Part shown: positions 41,099-49,281 of the stretch, in pieces
How the letters are laid out: each line of letters starts with the position of its first letter
Numbering within the stretch: the first letter of the stretch is position 1
Assembly: GCF_036346295.1 (NCBI RefSeq)
Contig: NZ_CP107819.1
Location: 6,324,001 to 6,388,000 of the forward strand
Direction of reading: 5' to 3'
Length of the DNA stretch: 64,000 nucleotides
DNA from: Streptomyces sp. NBC_00536
GTDB taxonomy: Bacteria; Actinomycetota; Actinomycetes; Streptomycetales; Streptomycetaceae
Notes under the pieces: model-generated
What the model was told of the DNA's origin: nothing
Databases searched by the model: none
What the model saw: only the letters and a program-made list of their open reading frames with translations
Made by a program: the position numbers and the translations under genes

Positions 41099-41761
41099 TC
41101 AGCGCCGGGCCTGGAGGAGTTCCTCCAGCTGCTCCTCGCGGGCCTGGGCGGCCACGAAGAGGAGTTCGTCGCCGGACTCCAGGGTCTCCTCCGGGTGCGG
41201 GGTGAGCACCCGGTTGCCGCGGATGATCGTGACCAGCGAGGTGTCCTCGGGCCAGCTGATCTCGCCGATCTGGGTCCCGGCGACCGGGGACTCCGGCGGC
41301 AGGGTCAGCTCGACGAGGTTGGCGTCGCCGTGGCTGAAGCGCAGCAGCCGGACCAGGTCACCGACGCTCACCGCCTCTTCGACCAGGGCCGACATCAGGC
41401 GCGGGGTGGAGACGGCGACGTCCACGCCCCAGGCCTCGTTGAAGAGCCACTCGTTCTTCGGGTTGTTGACCCGGGCCACCACGCGCGGCACCCCGTACTC
41501 GGTCTTCGCGAGCAGCGAGACGACGAGGTTGACCTTGTCGTCACCGGTGGCCGCGATGACCACGTTGCAGCGCTGGAGCGCGGCCTCGTCCAGCGAGGTG
41601 ATCTCGCAGGCGTCGGCCAGCAGCCACTCGGCCTGCGGCACCCGCTCCACCGAAATGGCGGTCGGTGCCTTGTCGACGAGGAGGACCTCGTGCCCGTTCT
41701 CCAGCAGTTCGCCCGCGATGGAGCGGCCCACTGCGCCGGCACCGGCGATCGCGACCCTCAT
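41099..41761 (-). CDS. TrkA-type K+ channel/transporter regulatory protein (second of pair)
   Basis: From ATG 41761 the protein has 220 residues: an N-terminal RCK/TrkA-N Rossmann domain (VAIAGAGAVGRSIAGELLEN, with the nucleotide-binding GxGxxG) and a C-terminal TrkA-C domain (PVAGTQIGEISWPEDTSLVT). This pair of single-unit TrkA proteins (like CeoB and CeoC of mycobacteria) is common in actinobacteria. They regulate K+ uptake by binding NAD(H) or, via TrkA-C, c-di-AMP. The start overlaps the end of the upstream partner by four bases. The transporter is most likely the divergent KimA-like permease or a Trk channel elsewhere. Confidence 0.9.
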   Translation of the reverse strand: MRVAIAGAGAVGRSIAGELLENGHEVLLVDKAPTAISVERVPQAEWLLADACEITSLDEAALQRCNVVIAATGDDKVNLVVSLLAKTEYGVPRVVARVNNPKNEWLFNEAWGVDVAVSTPRLMSALVEEAVSVGDLVRLLRFSHGDANLVELTLPPESPVAGTQIGEISWPEDTSLVTIIRGNRVLTPHPEETLESGDELLFVAAQAREEQLEELLQARR

Positions 41762-42426
41762 GCGTGTGCCTCCTCGGGGCCTTCGGCGAAGGCCGCCTCG
41801 ACCTTGTCGATCTCGTCCGTGCGCATCATCACGTGGACGAGGTCGCCTTCCTGGAGCACGGTCTGGGAGGTCGGCAGCATCGCCTCGCCCAGCCGGGTGA
41901 GGAACGCGACGCGTACGCCGGTCTCCTCCTGCAGGTTGCTCACCTTGTGGCCGATCCAGGCGGCGGAGGTGTGCACCTCGGCCAGCTGGACCCCGCCGCT
42001 GGGGTCGCGCCACAGCGGCTCGGCCCCGGACGGCAGCAGCCTGCGCAGCATCTGGTCGGCGGTCCACCGCACGGTCGCGACGGTGGGGATGCCCAGGCGC
42101 TGGTAGACCTCGGCGCGCTTGGGGTCGTAGATCCGGGCGGCGACGTTCTCGATGCCGAACATCTCCCGGGCCACCCGAGCGGCGATGATGTTGGAATTGT
42201 CACCACTGCTGACCGCGGCGAAGGCTCCCGCCTCCTCGATGCCGGCCTCGCGCAGGGTGTCCTGGTCGAAGCCGACGCCGGTGACGCGGCGGCCCCCGAA
42301 GGACGCCCCCAGTCGGCGGAACGCGGTGGGGTCCTGGTCGACGACGGCGACCGTGTGCCCCTGCTGCTCCAAGGTCTGCGCGAGGGCGGAGCCCACTCTT
42401 CCGCAGCCCATAATGACGATGTGCAC
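41758..42426 (-). CDS. TrkA-type K+ regulatory protein (first of pair)
   Basis: The GTG at 42426 follows GGAAGGAC and opens directly with the Rossmann strand HIVIMGCGRVGSALAQTLEQ, giving 222 residues; an in-frame start at 42501 would add 25 unrelated residues. Domain order is TrkA-N (about 1-130) and TrkA-C (about 145-222, with AAWIGHKVSNLQEETGVRVA). It is the partner of the following TrkA gene, with an ATGA overlap. Both lie divergent from the KimA-like permease in a 277-base shared promoter gap, which suggests common regulation. Confidence 0.9.
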   Translation of the reverse strand: MHIVIMGCGRVGSALAQTLEQQGHTVAVVDQDPTAFRRLGASFGGRRVTGVGFDQDTLREAGIEEAGAFAAVSSGDNSNIIAARVAREMFGIENVAARIYDPKRAEVYQRLGIPTVATVRWTADQMLRRLLPSGAEPLWRDPSGGVQLAEVHTSAAWIGHKVSNLQEETGVRVAFLTRLGEAMLPTSQTVLQEGDLVHVMMRTDEIDKVEAAFAEGPEEAHA

Positions 42427-42703
42427 GGCCGTCCTTCCGGCTGTCGGCGGCTGGCGGCCTGCCGTGGAATTCCCTTCCGGAGTTTCCGTCGGGTGTCCCA
42501 CGGGGACCAGCCTTGTTACCTGCTCAGGCTTAACAGGGTCTCAGACCATGGCCCAAGCTACACACGGGCGGTCACCAGTGTGGCCCGAGTGTCATCTCGA
42601 TGCCGCCCCGGTGCCGCCTCTTGGGGGCGTGTGGTCTGCGAATGCCCCCGCGGTGGGGGTGGTGGTTGGCCAGGCGAATTTCCCAACGCTTACGATCCTC
42701 TGC

Positions 42704-44776
42704 GTGTCCAAACTGACCGACGTGCCCAAACGGATCCTGATCGGCCGGGCGCTACGCAGCGACCGCCTCGGAGAAACGCTCCTCCCCAAGCGGATCGCCC
42801 TCCCCGTCTTCGCCTCCGACCCGCTCTCCTCAGTGGCATATGCCCCTGGCGAGGTCCTGCTGGTCCTGTCGATCGCGGGCGTGTCGGCGTACCACTTCAG
42901 CCCGTGGATCGCGGTAGCGGTCGTCGTGCTGATGTTCACGGTGGTCGCTTCCTACCGGCAGAACGTCCACGCCTACCCGAGCGGCGGCGGCGACTACGAG
43001 GTCGCCAACACCAACCTCGGACCCAAGGCGGGCCTGACCGTCGCCAGCGCCCTGCTGGTCGACTACGTCCTGACCGTCGCCGTATCCATCTCCTCCGGAG
43101 TCGAGAACCTCGGTTCCGCCGTCGATTTCGTCATCGAGCACAAGGTGCTCTCGGCGATGATCATGATTCTGCTGCTCACGCTGATGAATCTGCGCGGCGT
43201 GAAGGAATCCGGGAATCTTTTCGCCATCCCGACCTATGTGTTCGTCGGCGCGGTATTCGTGATGATCGCCTGGGGTGCCTGGCGCGGCCTCGTCGTGGGC
43301 GACACCATGGAAGCCCCGACGGCCCATCTGGAGATCAAGGCCGAACACCAGGGGCTGGCCGGCTTCGCGCTGGTCTTCCTGCTGCTACGGGCCTTCTCCT
43401 CCGGCTGCGCCGCGCTCACCGGCGTCGAGGCGATCAGCAACGGCGTCCCCGCCTTCCGCAAGCCCAAGAGCAAGAACGCGGCCACCACCCTCGCCCTCAT
43501 GGGCGGCCTGGCCGTCACCATGTTCTGCGGCATCATCGCCCTGGCCATGGCCACCAACGTGCGGATGGCCGAGAGCCCCGGCACCGACCTGCTGGACAAG
43601 GGCGTCCCGGTCGGCGCGGGCTACGTCCAGCACCCGGTGATCTCCCAGGTCGCCGAGGCAGTCTTCGGCAACGGCAGCTTCCTGTTCATCGTGCTCGCCG
43701 CGGCCACCGCGCTCGTCCTCTTCCTGGCCGCCAACACGGCGTACAACGGCTTCCCGCTGCTCGGCTCGATCCTCGCCCAGGACCGGTACCTGCCGCGCCA
43801 GCTGCACACCCGCGGTGACCGGCTCGCCTTCTCGAACGGCATCGTGCTGCTCGCCGGCGCCGCGATGCTGCTGGTGTGGATCTACGACGCCGACTCGACG
43901 AAGCTCATCCAGCTCTACATCGTCGGCGTGTTCGTCTCCTTCACGCTCAGCCAGATCGGCATGGTCCGGCACTGGAACCGCCACCTGCGCAGTGAGACGG
44001 AGCCGGCGGCCCGCCGCCGGATGCACCGCTCCCGGGCGATCAACACCTTCGGCGCGATCTTCACCGGGCTCGTGCTCGTCGTCGTACTCGCCACCAAGTT
44101 CACGCACGGCGCCTGGGTCGCCCTGCTCGGCATGGTGATCTTCTACGGCACGATGACCGCGATCCGGAAGCACTACGACCGGGTCGCCACCGAGATCGCG
44201 GCCGCCGAAGGCCCCTCCGAGGACAGCGTGCGACCCTCCCGGGTCCACTCCATCGTCCTCGTCTCCAAGGTCCACAAGCCCACGCTGCGGGCCCTGGCCT
44301 TCGCCAAGCTGACCCGCTCGGACACCCTGGAGGCGCTCAGCATCAGCGTCGACCCGGTCGAGACGAAGGCGCTGCGCGAGGAGTGGGAACGGCGCGGGAT
44401 CAACGTGCCGCTCAAGATCCTCGACTCGCCGTACCGGGAGATCACCCGGCCCGTGATCGAGTACGTGAAGGGGCTGCGCAGCGAGAACCCGCGCGACGCC
44501 GTCAGCGTCTACATCCCTGAGTACGTCGTCGGGCGCTGGTACGAGCACCTGCTGCACAACCAGAGCGCGCTGCGGCTCAAGGGGCGTCTGCTCTTCACCC
44601 CCGGTGTGATGGTCACCTCGGTGCCCTACCAGCTGGAGTCCTCCGAGCTGGCGAAGAAGCGCGCCAAGCGCCGTGCGGACTGGAACGCGCCGGGTGCGGT
44701 GCGCCGCGGTCCCGTGGACACGCCGCGATCGCCCCGCCCGCCGAAGTCGAAGGACAAGGACGCGGCGGCGAAGTAG
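42704..44776 (+). CDS. APC-family permease, KimA/YdaO-like (probable K+ importer)
   Basis: From GTG 42704 the protein has 690 residues: 12 hydrophobic helices (about 30-440) and a C-terminal soluble domain (about 470-640). The helix 1 region VFASDPLSSVAYAPGEVLLV and the helix 3 region YPSGGGDYEVANTNLGPKAG are close to those of KimA, the high-affinity K+ transporter of Bacillus, whose C-terminal domain binds c-di-AMP. The C-terminal domain here (HSIVLVSKVHKPTLRALAFA, YVVGRWYEHLLHNQSALRLK) matches that family. A basic tail of about 45 residues follows. It lies divergent to two TrkA genes and near kdpDE. K+ transport is inferred from family and context; amino-acid transport is the alternative. 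No riboswitch is seen upstream. Confidence 0.87.
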   Translation: MSKLTDVPKRILIGRALRSDRLGETLLPKRIALPVFASDPLSSVAYAPGEVLLVLSIAGVSAYHFSPWIAVAVVVLMFTVVASYRQNVHAYPSGGGDYEVANTNLGPKAGLTVASALLVDYVLTVAVSISSGVENLGSAVDFVIEHKVLSAMIMILLLTLMNLRGVKESGNLFAIPTYVFVGAVFVMIAWGAWRGLVVGDTMEAPTAHLEIKAEHQGLAGFALVFLLLRAFSSGCAALTGVEAISNGVPAFRKPKSKNAATTLALMGGLAVTMFCGIIALAMATNVRMAESPGTDLLDKGVPVGAGYVQHPVISQVAEAVFGNGSFLFIVLAAATALVLFLAANTAYNGFPLLGSILAQDRYLPRQLHTRGDRLAFSNGIVLLAGAAMLLVWIYDADSTKLIQLYIVGVFVSFTLSQIGMVRHWNRHLRSETEPAARRRMHRSRAINTFGAIFTGLVLVVVLATKFTHGAWVALLGMVIFYGTMTAIRKHYDRVATEIAAAEGPSEDSVRPSRVHSIVLVSKVHKPTLRALAFAKLTRSDTLEALSISVDPVETKALREEWERRGINVPLKILDSPYREITRPVIEYVKGLRSENPRDAVSVYIPEYVVGRWYEHLLHNQSALRLKGRLLFTPGVMVTSVPYQLESSELAKKRAKRRADWNAPGAVRRGPVDTPRSPRPPKSKDKDAAAK

Positions 44777-44878
44777 CCCGCCGCGACCCGCTGAACGATT
44801 GGTGAACGGCCGGACGAGATCCACGTAAACTGGTGGGTCGGCTGTCCGGCCGTTCTCATGCGCCCGGAACATCCCTGT

Positions 44879-44916
44879 ACGTTCTTGTACGCCCCGCACG
44901 TTTTTGTACGCCCCGC
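44879..44916. promoter_or_regulatory. Two tandem 19-base repeats before the RNA methyltransferase gene
   Basis: Two adjacent 19-base units (44879-44897 and 44898-44916) differ at one base; the core is TTGTACGCCCCGC. They lie 25 bases before the ATG, close to or in the 5' leader, and could be an operator or an RNA element. Confidence 0.55.
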
Positions 44917-44941
44917 CCTTGATCCTTGGAGTTTCCCCACC

Positions 44942-46276
44942 ATGACCGAGCAGAACGAGACGAAGAAGTCACTGGTCGGGGAAGAGTACGAGGTCGAGGT
45001 CGGCGCCGTCGCCCACGGCGGCCACTGCATCGCCCGCACCGCCGAGGGCCGGGTCCTGTTCGTCCGGCACACCCTGCCCGGCGAGAAGATCATCGCGAAG
45101 GTCACGGAAGGCGACGAGGACTCCCGCTTCCTGCGCGCCGACGCGATCACCGTGCTCGAAGCGTCCAAGGACCGCATCGAGGCCCCCTGCCCGTACGCCG
45201 GCCCCGGCAAGTGCGGCGGCTGCGACTGGCAGCACGCCAAGCCCGGCGCCCAGCGCCGGCTCAAGGGCGAAGTGGTGACCGAGCAGCTCCAGCGGCTGGC
45301 CGGACTCACCCCCGAAGAGGCCGGCTGGGACGGTACGGTCCTGCCCGCCGAGGGCGACAAGCTGCCCGCCGGACAGGTGCCCGCCTGGCGCACCCGCGTG
45401 CAGTTCGCGATCGACGAGGACGGTCACGCCGGTCTGCGCAAACACCGCTCGCACGACATCCAGCCGGTCGACCACTGCATGATCGCGTCCCCGGGCGTCA
45501 CCGAGCTGGGCATCGAGAAGCGCGAGTGGCCCCAGTTGGCCGCCGTCGAGGCCATCGCCGCCTCCGGCTCCGGTGACCGCCAGGTCGTCCTCACCCCGCA
45601 GCCCGGCGGCCGCCTGCCGCTGGTCGAGCTGGACAAGCCGGTCTCGGTCCTGCGGGTCGAGGAGAAGGACGGCGGCATCCACCGCGTCCACGGCCGCGCC
45701 TTCGTCCGCGAGCGCTCCGACGGCCGCACCTACCGCGTCGGCATGGGCGGCTTCTGGCAGATCCACCCGCAGGCCGCCGACACCCTGGTCAAGGCCGTCA
45801 TGCAGGGCCTGATGCCGCGCAAGGGCGAGATGGCCCTCGACCTCTACTGCGGCGTCGGCATCTTCGCCGGCGCCCTGGCCGAGCGACTCGGGGACACGGG
45901 CGCGGTGCTCGGCATCGAGTCGACGAAGCGCGCGGTCGAGGACGCCCGGCACAACCTCCAGGACATGGAGCGCGTCCGCATCGAGCACGGCAAGGTCGAG
46001 CAGGTCCTGCCGCGCACCAAGATCAGCGAGTGCGACCTGATCGTCCTGGACCCGCCCCGCGCGGGCGCGGGCAAGCAGACGGTCCGCCACCTGGCCGGCC
46101 TCTCCCCCCGCCGCATCGCCTACGTCGCCTGCGACCCGGCCGCCCTGGCCCGCGACCTCGCGTACTTCAAGGACAACGGCTACAAGGTCCGCACCCTGCG
46201 CGTCTTCGACCTCTTCCCGATGACCCACCACGTGGAGTGCGTGGCAATCCTGGAGCCGGTCGCGAAAGGCGCCTGA
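44942..46276 (+). CDS. TRAM-domain 23S rRNA/tRNA (uracil-5-)-methyltransferase family protein
   Basis: From ATG 44942 (TTGGAG upstream) the protein has 444 residues. An N-terminal TRAM domain (about 10-70, with VGAVAHGGHCIARTAEGRVL) is followed by Cys residues for a [4Fe-4S] cluster (CPYAGPGKCGGCDWQH), an insert, and a Rossmann methyltransferase domain with DLYCGVGIFAGALAERLG (SAM binding), LDPPRAGAGKQTVRHL and the nucleophile Cys in VACDPAALARDL. The family (TrmA/RlmC/RlmD) forms 5-methyluridine in RNA. Which RNA cannot be told. The gene marks the end of the conserved chromosomal run. Confidence 0.92.
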   Translation: MTEQNETKKSLVGEEYEVEVGAVAHGGHCIARTAEGRVLFVRHTLPGEKIIAKVTEGDEDSRFLRADAITVLEASKDRIEAPCPYAGPGKCGGCDWQHAKPGAQRRLKGEVVTEQLQRLAGLTPEEAGWDGTVLPAEGDKLPAGQVPAWRTRVQFAIDEDGHAGLRKHRSHDIQPVDHCMIASPGVTELGIEKREWPQLAAVEAIAASGSGDRQVVLTPQPGGRLPLVELDKPVSVLRVEEKDGGIHRVHGRAFVRERSDGRTYRVGMGGFWQIHPQAADTLVKAVMQGLMPRKGEMALDLYCGVGIFAGALAERLGDTGAVLGIESTKRAVEDARHNLQDMERVRIEHGKVEQVLPRTKISECDLIVLDPPRAGAGKQTVRHLAGLSPRRIAYVACDPAALARDLAYFKDNGYKVRTLRVFDLFPMTHHVECVAILEPVAKGA

Positions 46277-47118
46277 CCTGTAGGTTCGGGCAGTGTGCAT
46301 TATGTGCGCGTTGTGGGCGATATCACGACGCTCGTGACGCACATTTGACGCACGCAGTCAGCGATGCCTGATGGGCCGTCAGTCGAGGAAGGGTGCCCCT
46401 CGCATCAGGTTGTGACCCTGCTGCGAGAGGCGCCCAATTTCGCTTTCGGTGACCTGGTTGGCCCGTCCATACCGGCGCTCTGGCCTTACCTCTCCGAATA
46501 CTCTCTGTGACATGAGAGGGCCTTCTTGGCCGGGGCGCCGTAGCCGCTCCAGCCACGCAGGAACGCCTGCAGCTCCTCGGCGCGGGGTTCGGGAACATCC
46601 GGTAGGCGGAGCGTCTCGTTGAGTGGGTTCAGCTCTTGCACGTGGCCGTCGGCCTACGCAATCAATGCCTCAGCACCGTCTCTCTCCGGCCCATCCGGCA
46701 GGCAAGGTCTTCCGCGGACTGTGTCGTGTGCTGCGGGCTCAAGCCCGGCATGCGACGAGAGAGTTCTCGGCCACTGTGCGTCGGAGGGTCCGCCTGGGCA
46801 CGGAACGGCTGATCGCAGCGCTCGTACAGCGGAACGAGCACTACCTCTTTGCTTCGGGAGCAGGCAGGGGGAGGCCGCTCGCACGTGAACTGGCACATCT
46901 GGTCTCTGACGCCCTGCGCCACAGCTGTGTTCGGCGTGACCAGCGCGACAGGTGGGCTCGCAGCGGCCGCAGCCCTCTTTGCAGGCGGGGCCACGGTCAG
47001 TGGGGTGAATCGGGATCAGGTTGCCACGGGACCGGGAGCCGAGGTGGCCTCCTACTCCTGGTCTCCAGAGCTCATCTGTGGGAAAGGGCCAGACTGGGGC
47101 AGTGCGCTGCAGGAGGTG
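46277..47118. other. Junction region between the conserved run and the BREX locus
   Basis: These 842 bases hold no intact gene I can defend. The DNA looks less GC-biased and less ordered by codon position than its neighbours. On the minus strand a short stretch (about 46486-46655) looks coding (for example NPLNETLRLPDVPEPRAEEL) but has an in-frame stop upstream and another end nearby. A 44-codon frame (46379-46513) overlaps it. Together they look like remnants of a lost gene. No tRNA or direct-repeat attachment site is seen. Confidence 0.5.
46379..46655 (-). pseudogene. Possible gene remnant at the island edge
   Basis: Reading on the minus strand, a coding-like stretch ADGHVQELNPLNETLRLPDV continues with PEPRAEELQAFLRGWSGYGA and ends at a TAA (46486-46488). 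Its upstream side is closed by a TAG in the same frame. The next frame opens at ATG 46513 (MSQRVFGEVRPERRYGRANQ) and ends at 46379. The two frames could be one gene broken by a frameshift and a stop codon. I do not recognise the family. Confidence 0.35.
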
Positions 47119-49281
47119 TCAGGCGGCAGGCCCGGTGTAGAAGAGCACCGGCCCCTCCAACGCGGCGCGTGCTCCGTCGAAGTCGGCCAGTCGAGCGGCG
47201 ACCGTTGCCACCGCGAGGCGCTCCGGCAGTGCTGCAGAGAACTTCAGGCCGTGCACTGCCCGATGGTCGACATCTGGCAGTACCAGTGCAGCACCGCCAT
47301 CGGCGCCGTCCCGAGCCGTACGCCACATTTCGGGCGTCAGATCCTCCCGCAGCCGTACGCAGCAGTCCGTCGGACGCTGGATGGGGTCGGTGATCAATGG
47401 GAGGGTCGCCGCCAGCGTGGCGTTCGTGCGGTAGCCGGCCCAGGTCCACCAGCGCACGTCGGTTCCCAGGCGAGTGATCAGGGATCCGTCAGGATCGACC
47501 AGTTGGGGGGCGTCCTCTTCGCGCCATTCGAGCAGGCAGACTTCGGCCCGCCGGGTGAGGGACACCGGAGGGTCTGCGCCGAGGAGTACGTCGCGCATCG
47601 CGCGTGTCAAGGCGTACGACAGGCCGGCGAGCGATCCGCTCGACCATTTGGCGACACCGCCGCTGTCGACCGGCTCGACGAAGACCCGCTTGCGCCCCCA
47701 GTCGACGAACGTCACCTGCCAGCTGCGCCCGCCGAGCAGCAGACGGCGTGGCCCCGGCCTCTCCTCCGTCAGTACGGAAGGATCGGTCTGCCCGATCTCG
47801 GTGCGCCCGGACAGAACGGTGAACTGCGGAGGCGCGGTGAACGAGGCCGTCAGCTCGATGAAGTGCCGTCGGCCGAAACGACGTTCTGCCTCGGGGCCGA
47901 TGAACAGCATTCCGCTGTCCTCGTCGAGGAAGCCCTCGCTGAGGAGGTGACGCAGGACCGGAGCCGCCGAGCGGTCGAAGGGGGCGAGCCCGTTCCACAT
48001 CTCCTGCCACAGCTGGTCGCCGATGCGGTGCTGTTGGAGTGTGGCGGCGAGCAGCTGCTGCGCGACGAGATGGCGCGGCTCCGGCGGAGGGGTCACCGGT
48101 TCGACCCAGCCGCGCCCCCAGAGCAGCAGGAGGGCTGCAGCTTGGAGCAGGGAGTCCTTGCCGGTGGCGAGGAGAAGACAGTTGCGCGTGCTTCCTGGGC
48201 GCCTGCCCGTACGGCCGATGCGTTGGAGGAAAGACGCCACTGTGTGGGGCGAGTCGATCTGGATGACCCGGTCCAAGTCGCCTACGTCGATTCCCAGTTC
48301 CAGCGTGGAAGTGGAGACGATGACGCAGTCGCGAGCCTCGGCGAAGGCCTGCTCCGACCTGGCTCGCTCGTCAGCCGACAGCGAGGCGTGCGAGAGGAAC
48401 ACCGTCACCTCGCGCGCCCGCAATGCGGCCCCCAGCTCCTCCACCTGCCGCCTGGACTCGCAGAACACCAACCGCTTCTCACCGCGGTGCAAGGTGGCGA
48501 TGAGTTTGGAGGCATTGTCGAGGGACCCTACGTAGTCCAGCTCCACCTCGCCCGCGGGGCGCGTGCTCGCGGGCGAGGTGCCGGGCTTTCCGGCAACAGC
48601 GGGCGCGACGACGTGGTCCGGGGCAATGACCCGTCCCGGGCGTTTCCCCGCCCCGGAGCCCTGCAGCCACGTGAGGAGCTGCTGCGGATTGCCAACGGTC
48701 GCAGACAGTCCGATGCGCTGGATGGGGCGGCCCGTGACCTGCTCCAGCCGTTCCAGGACCGCCAGGAGGTGCCAGCCTCGGTCGTCCCCCGCGAAGGCGT
48801 GCACCTCGTCCACGACGACCGCCCGGATGTTGCCCAGCAGGTGGGCGTGGTCGGTCTTGACCCCGATGAGCATGGCCTCCAGCGACTCGGGAGTCGTGAG
48901 CAGGATGTCGGGCGAGTCCGTACGGATGCGTCTGCGCTGCGACTCCTTGGTGTCTCCGTGCCACAGCTCGGCGCGGCGGCCCAGCCATTGGGCGTACGAG
49001 TCGACACGCGTGACCAGGTTGTTGAGCAGGGCCTTGAGCGGGCACAGGTAGAGAACGGAGGTACCGGACCAGTGCTGTTCGGACATGGCGGAAAGGATCG
49101 GCAAGCAGGCGGCCTCGGTCTTGCCGCCCGCGGTGGGCGCGAGCAGCACCGCATCCTCGCCGTCCATGAGGGGATTGATCGCGGCCCGCTGCAGCGGTCG
49201 TAGGTCGGGCCAGCCGAGGGTGTTCACCACATGGTGAAGGACGACGGGATCGAGGCGGTCCACCGGGTCTGCGTCACCCAT
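47119..49281 (-). CDS. brxHI: BREX type 2 helicase BrxHI (Lhr-like)
   Basis: This 720-residue DEAD/DEAH helicase has Walker A APTAGGKT (48-55), DEVH in VVVDEVHAFAGD, SATVGN (motif III), a C-terminal helicase domain with STSTLELGIDVGDLDRVIQI, and RIGRTGRRPG (motif VI). The C-terminal third is the Lhr-like WH and accessory region. In BREX type 2, brxHI follows brxD; here its ATG overlaps the brxD stop (TAATG). BREX prevents phage DNA replication while methylating host DNA; the exact part of this helicase is not known. The gene is the last of the minus-strand operon. Confidence 0.93.
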   Translation of the reverse strand: MGDADPVDRLDPVVLHHVVNTLGWPDLRPLQRAAINPLMDGEDAVLLAPTAGGKTEAACLPILSAMSEQHWSGTSVLYLCPLKALLNNLVTRVDSYAQWLGRRAELWHGDTKESQRRRIRTDSPDILLTTPESLEAMLIGVKTDHAHLLGNIRAVVVDEVHAFAGDDRGWHLLAVLERLEQVTGRPIQRIGLSATVGNPQQLLTWLQGSGAGKRPGRVIAPDHVVAPAVAGKPGTSPASTRPAGEVELDYVGSLDNASKLIATLHRGEKRLVFCESRRQVEELGAALRAREVTVFLSHASLSADERARSEQAFAEARDCVIVSTSTLELGIDVGDLDRVIQIDSPHTVASFLQRIGRTGRRPGSTRNCLLLATGKDSLLQAAALLLLWGRGWVEPVTPPPEPRHLVAQQLLAATLQQHRIGDQLWQEMWNGLAPFDRSAAPVLRHLLSEGFLDEDSGMLFIGPEAERRFGRRHFIELTASFTAPPQFTVLSGRTEIGQTDPSVLTEERPGPRRLLLGGRSWQVTFVDWGRKRVFVEPVDSGGVAKWSSGSLAGLSYALTRAMRDVLLGADPPVSLTRRAEVCLLEWREEDAPQLVDPDGSLITRLGTDVRWWTWAGYRTNATLAATLPLITDPIQRPTDCCVRLREDLTPEMWRTARDGADGGAALVLPDVDHRAVHGLKFSAALPERLAVATVAARLADFDGARAALEGPVLFYTGPAA

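Noticed and set aside
42427..42703. Possible c-di-AMP (ydaO-type) riboswitch upstream of the KimA-like gene
   Set aside because: I could not find the conserved paired elements or the usual sequence blocks in this gap.
46623..47393. 256-codon plus-strand frame in the junction region
   Set aside because: It runs over the end of brxHI in antisense, is Arg-rich and has no recognisable domain. At most the first part could be a remnant.
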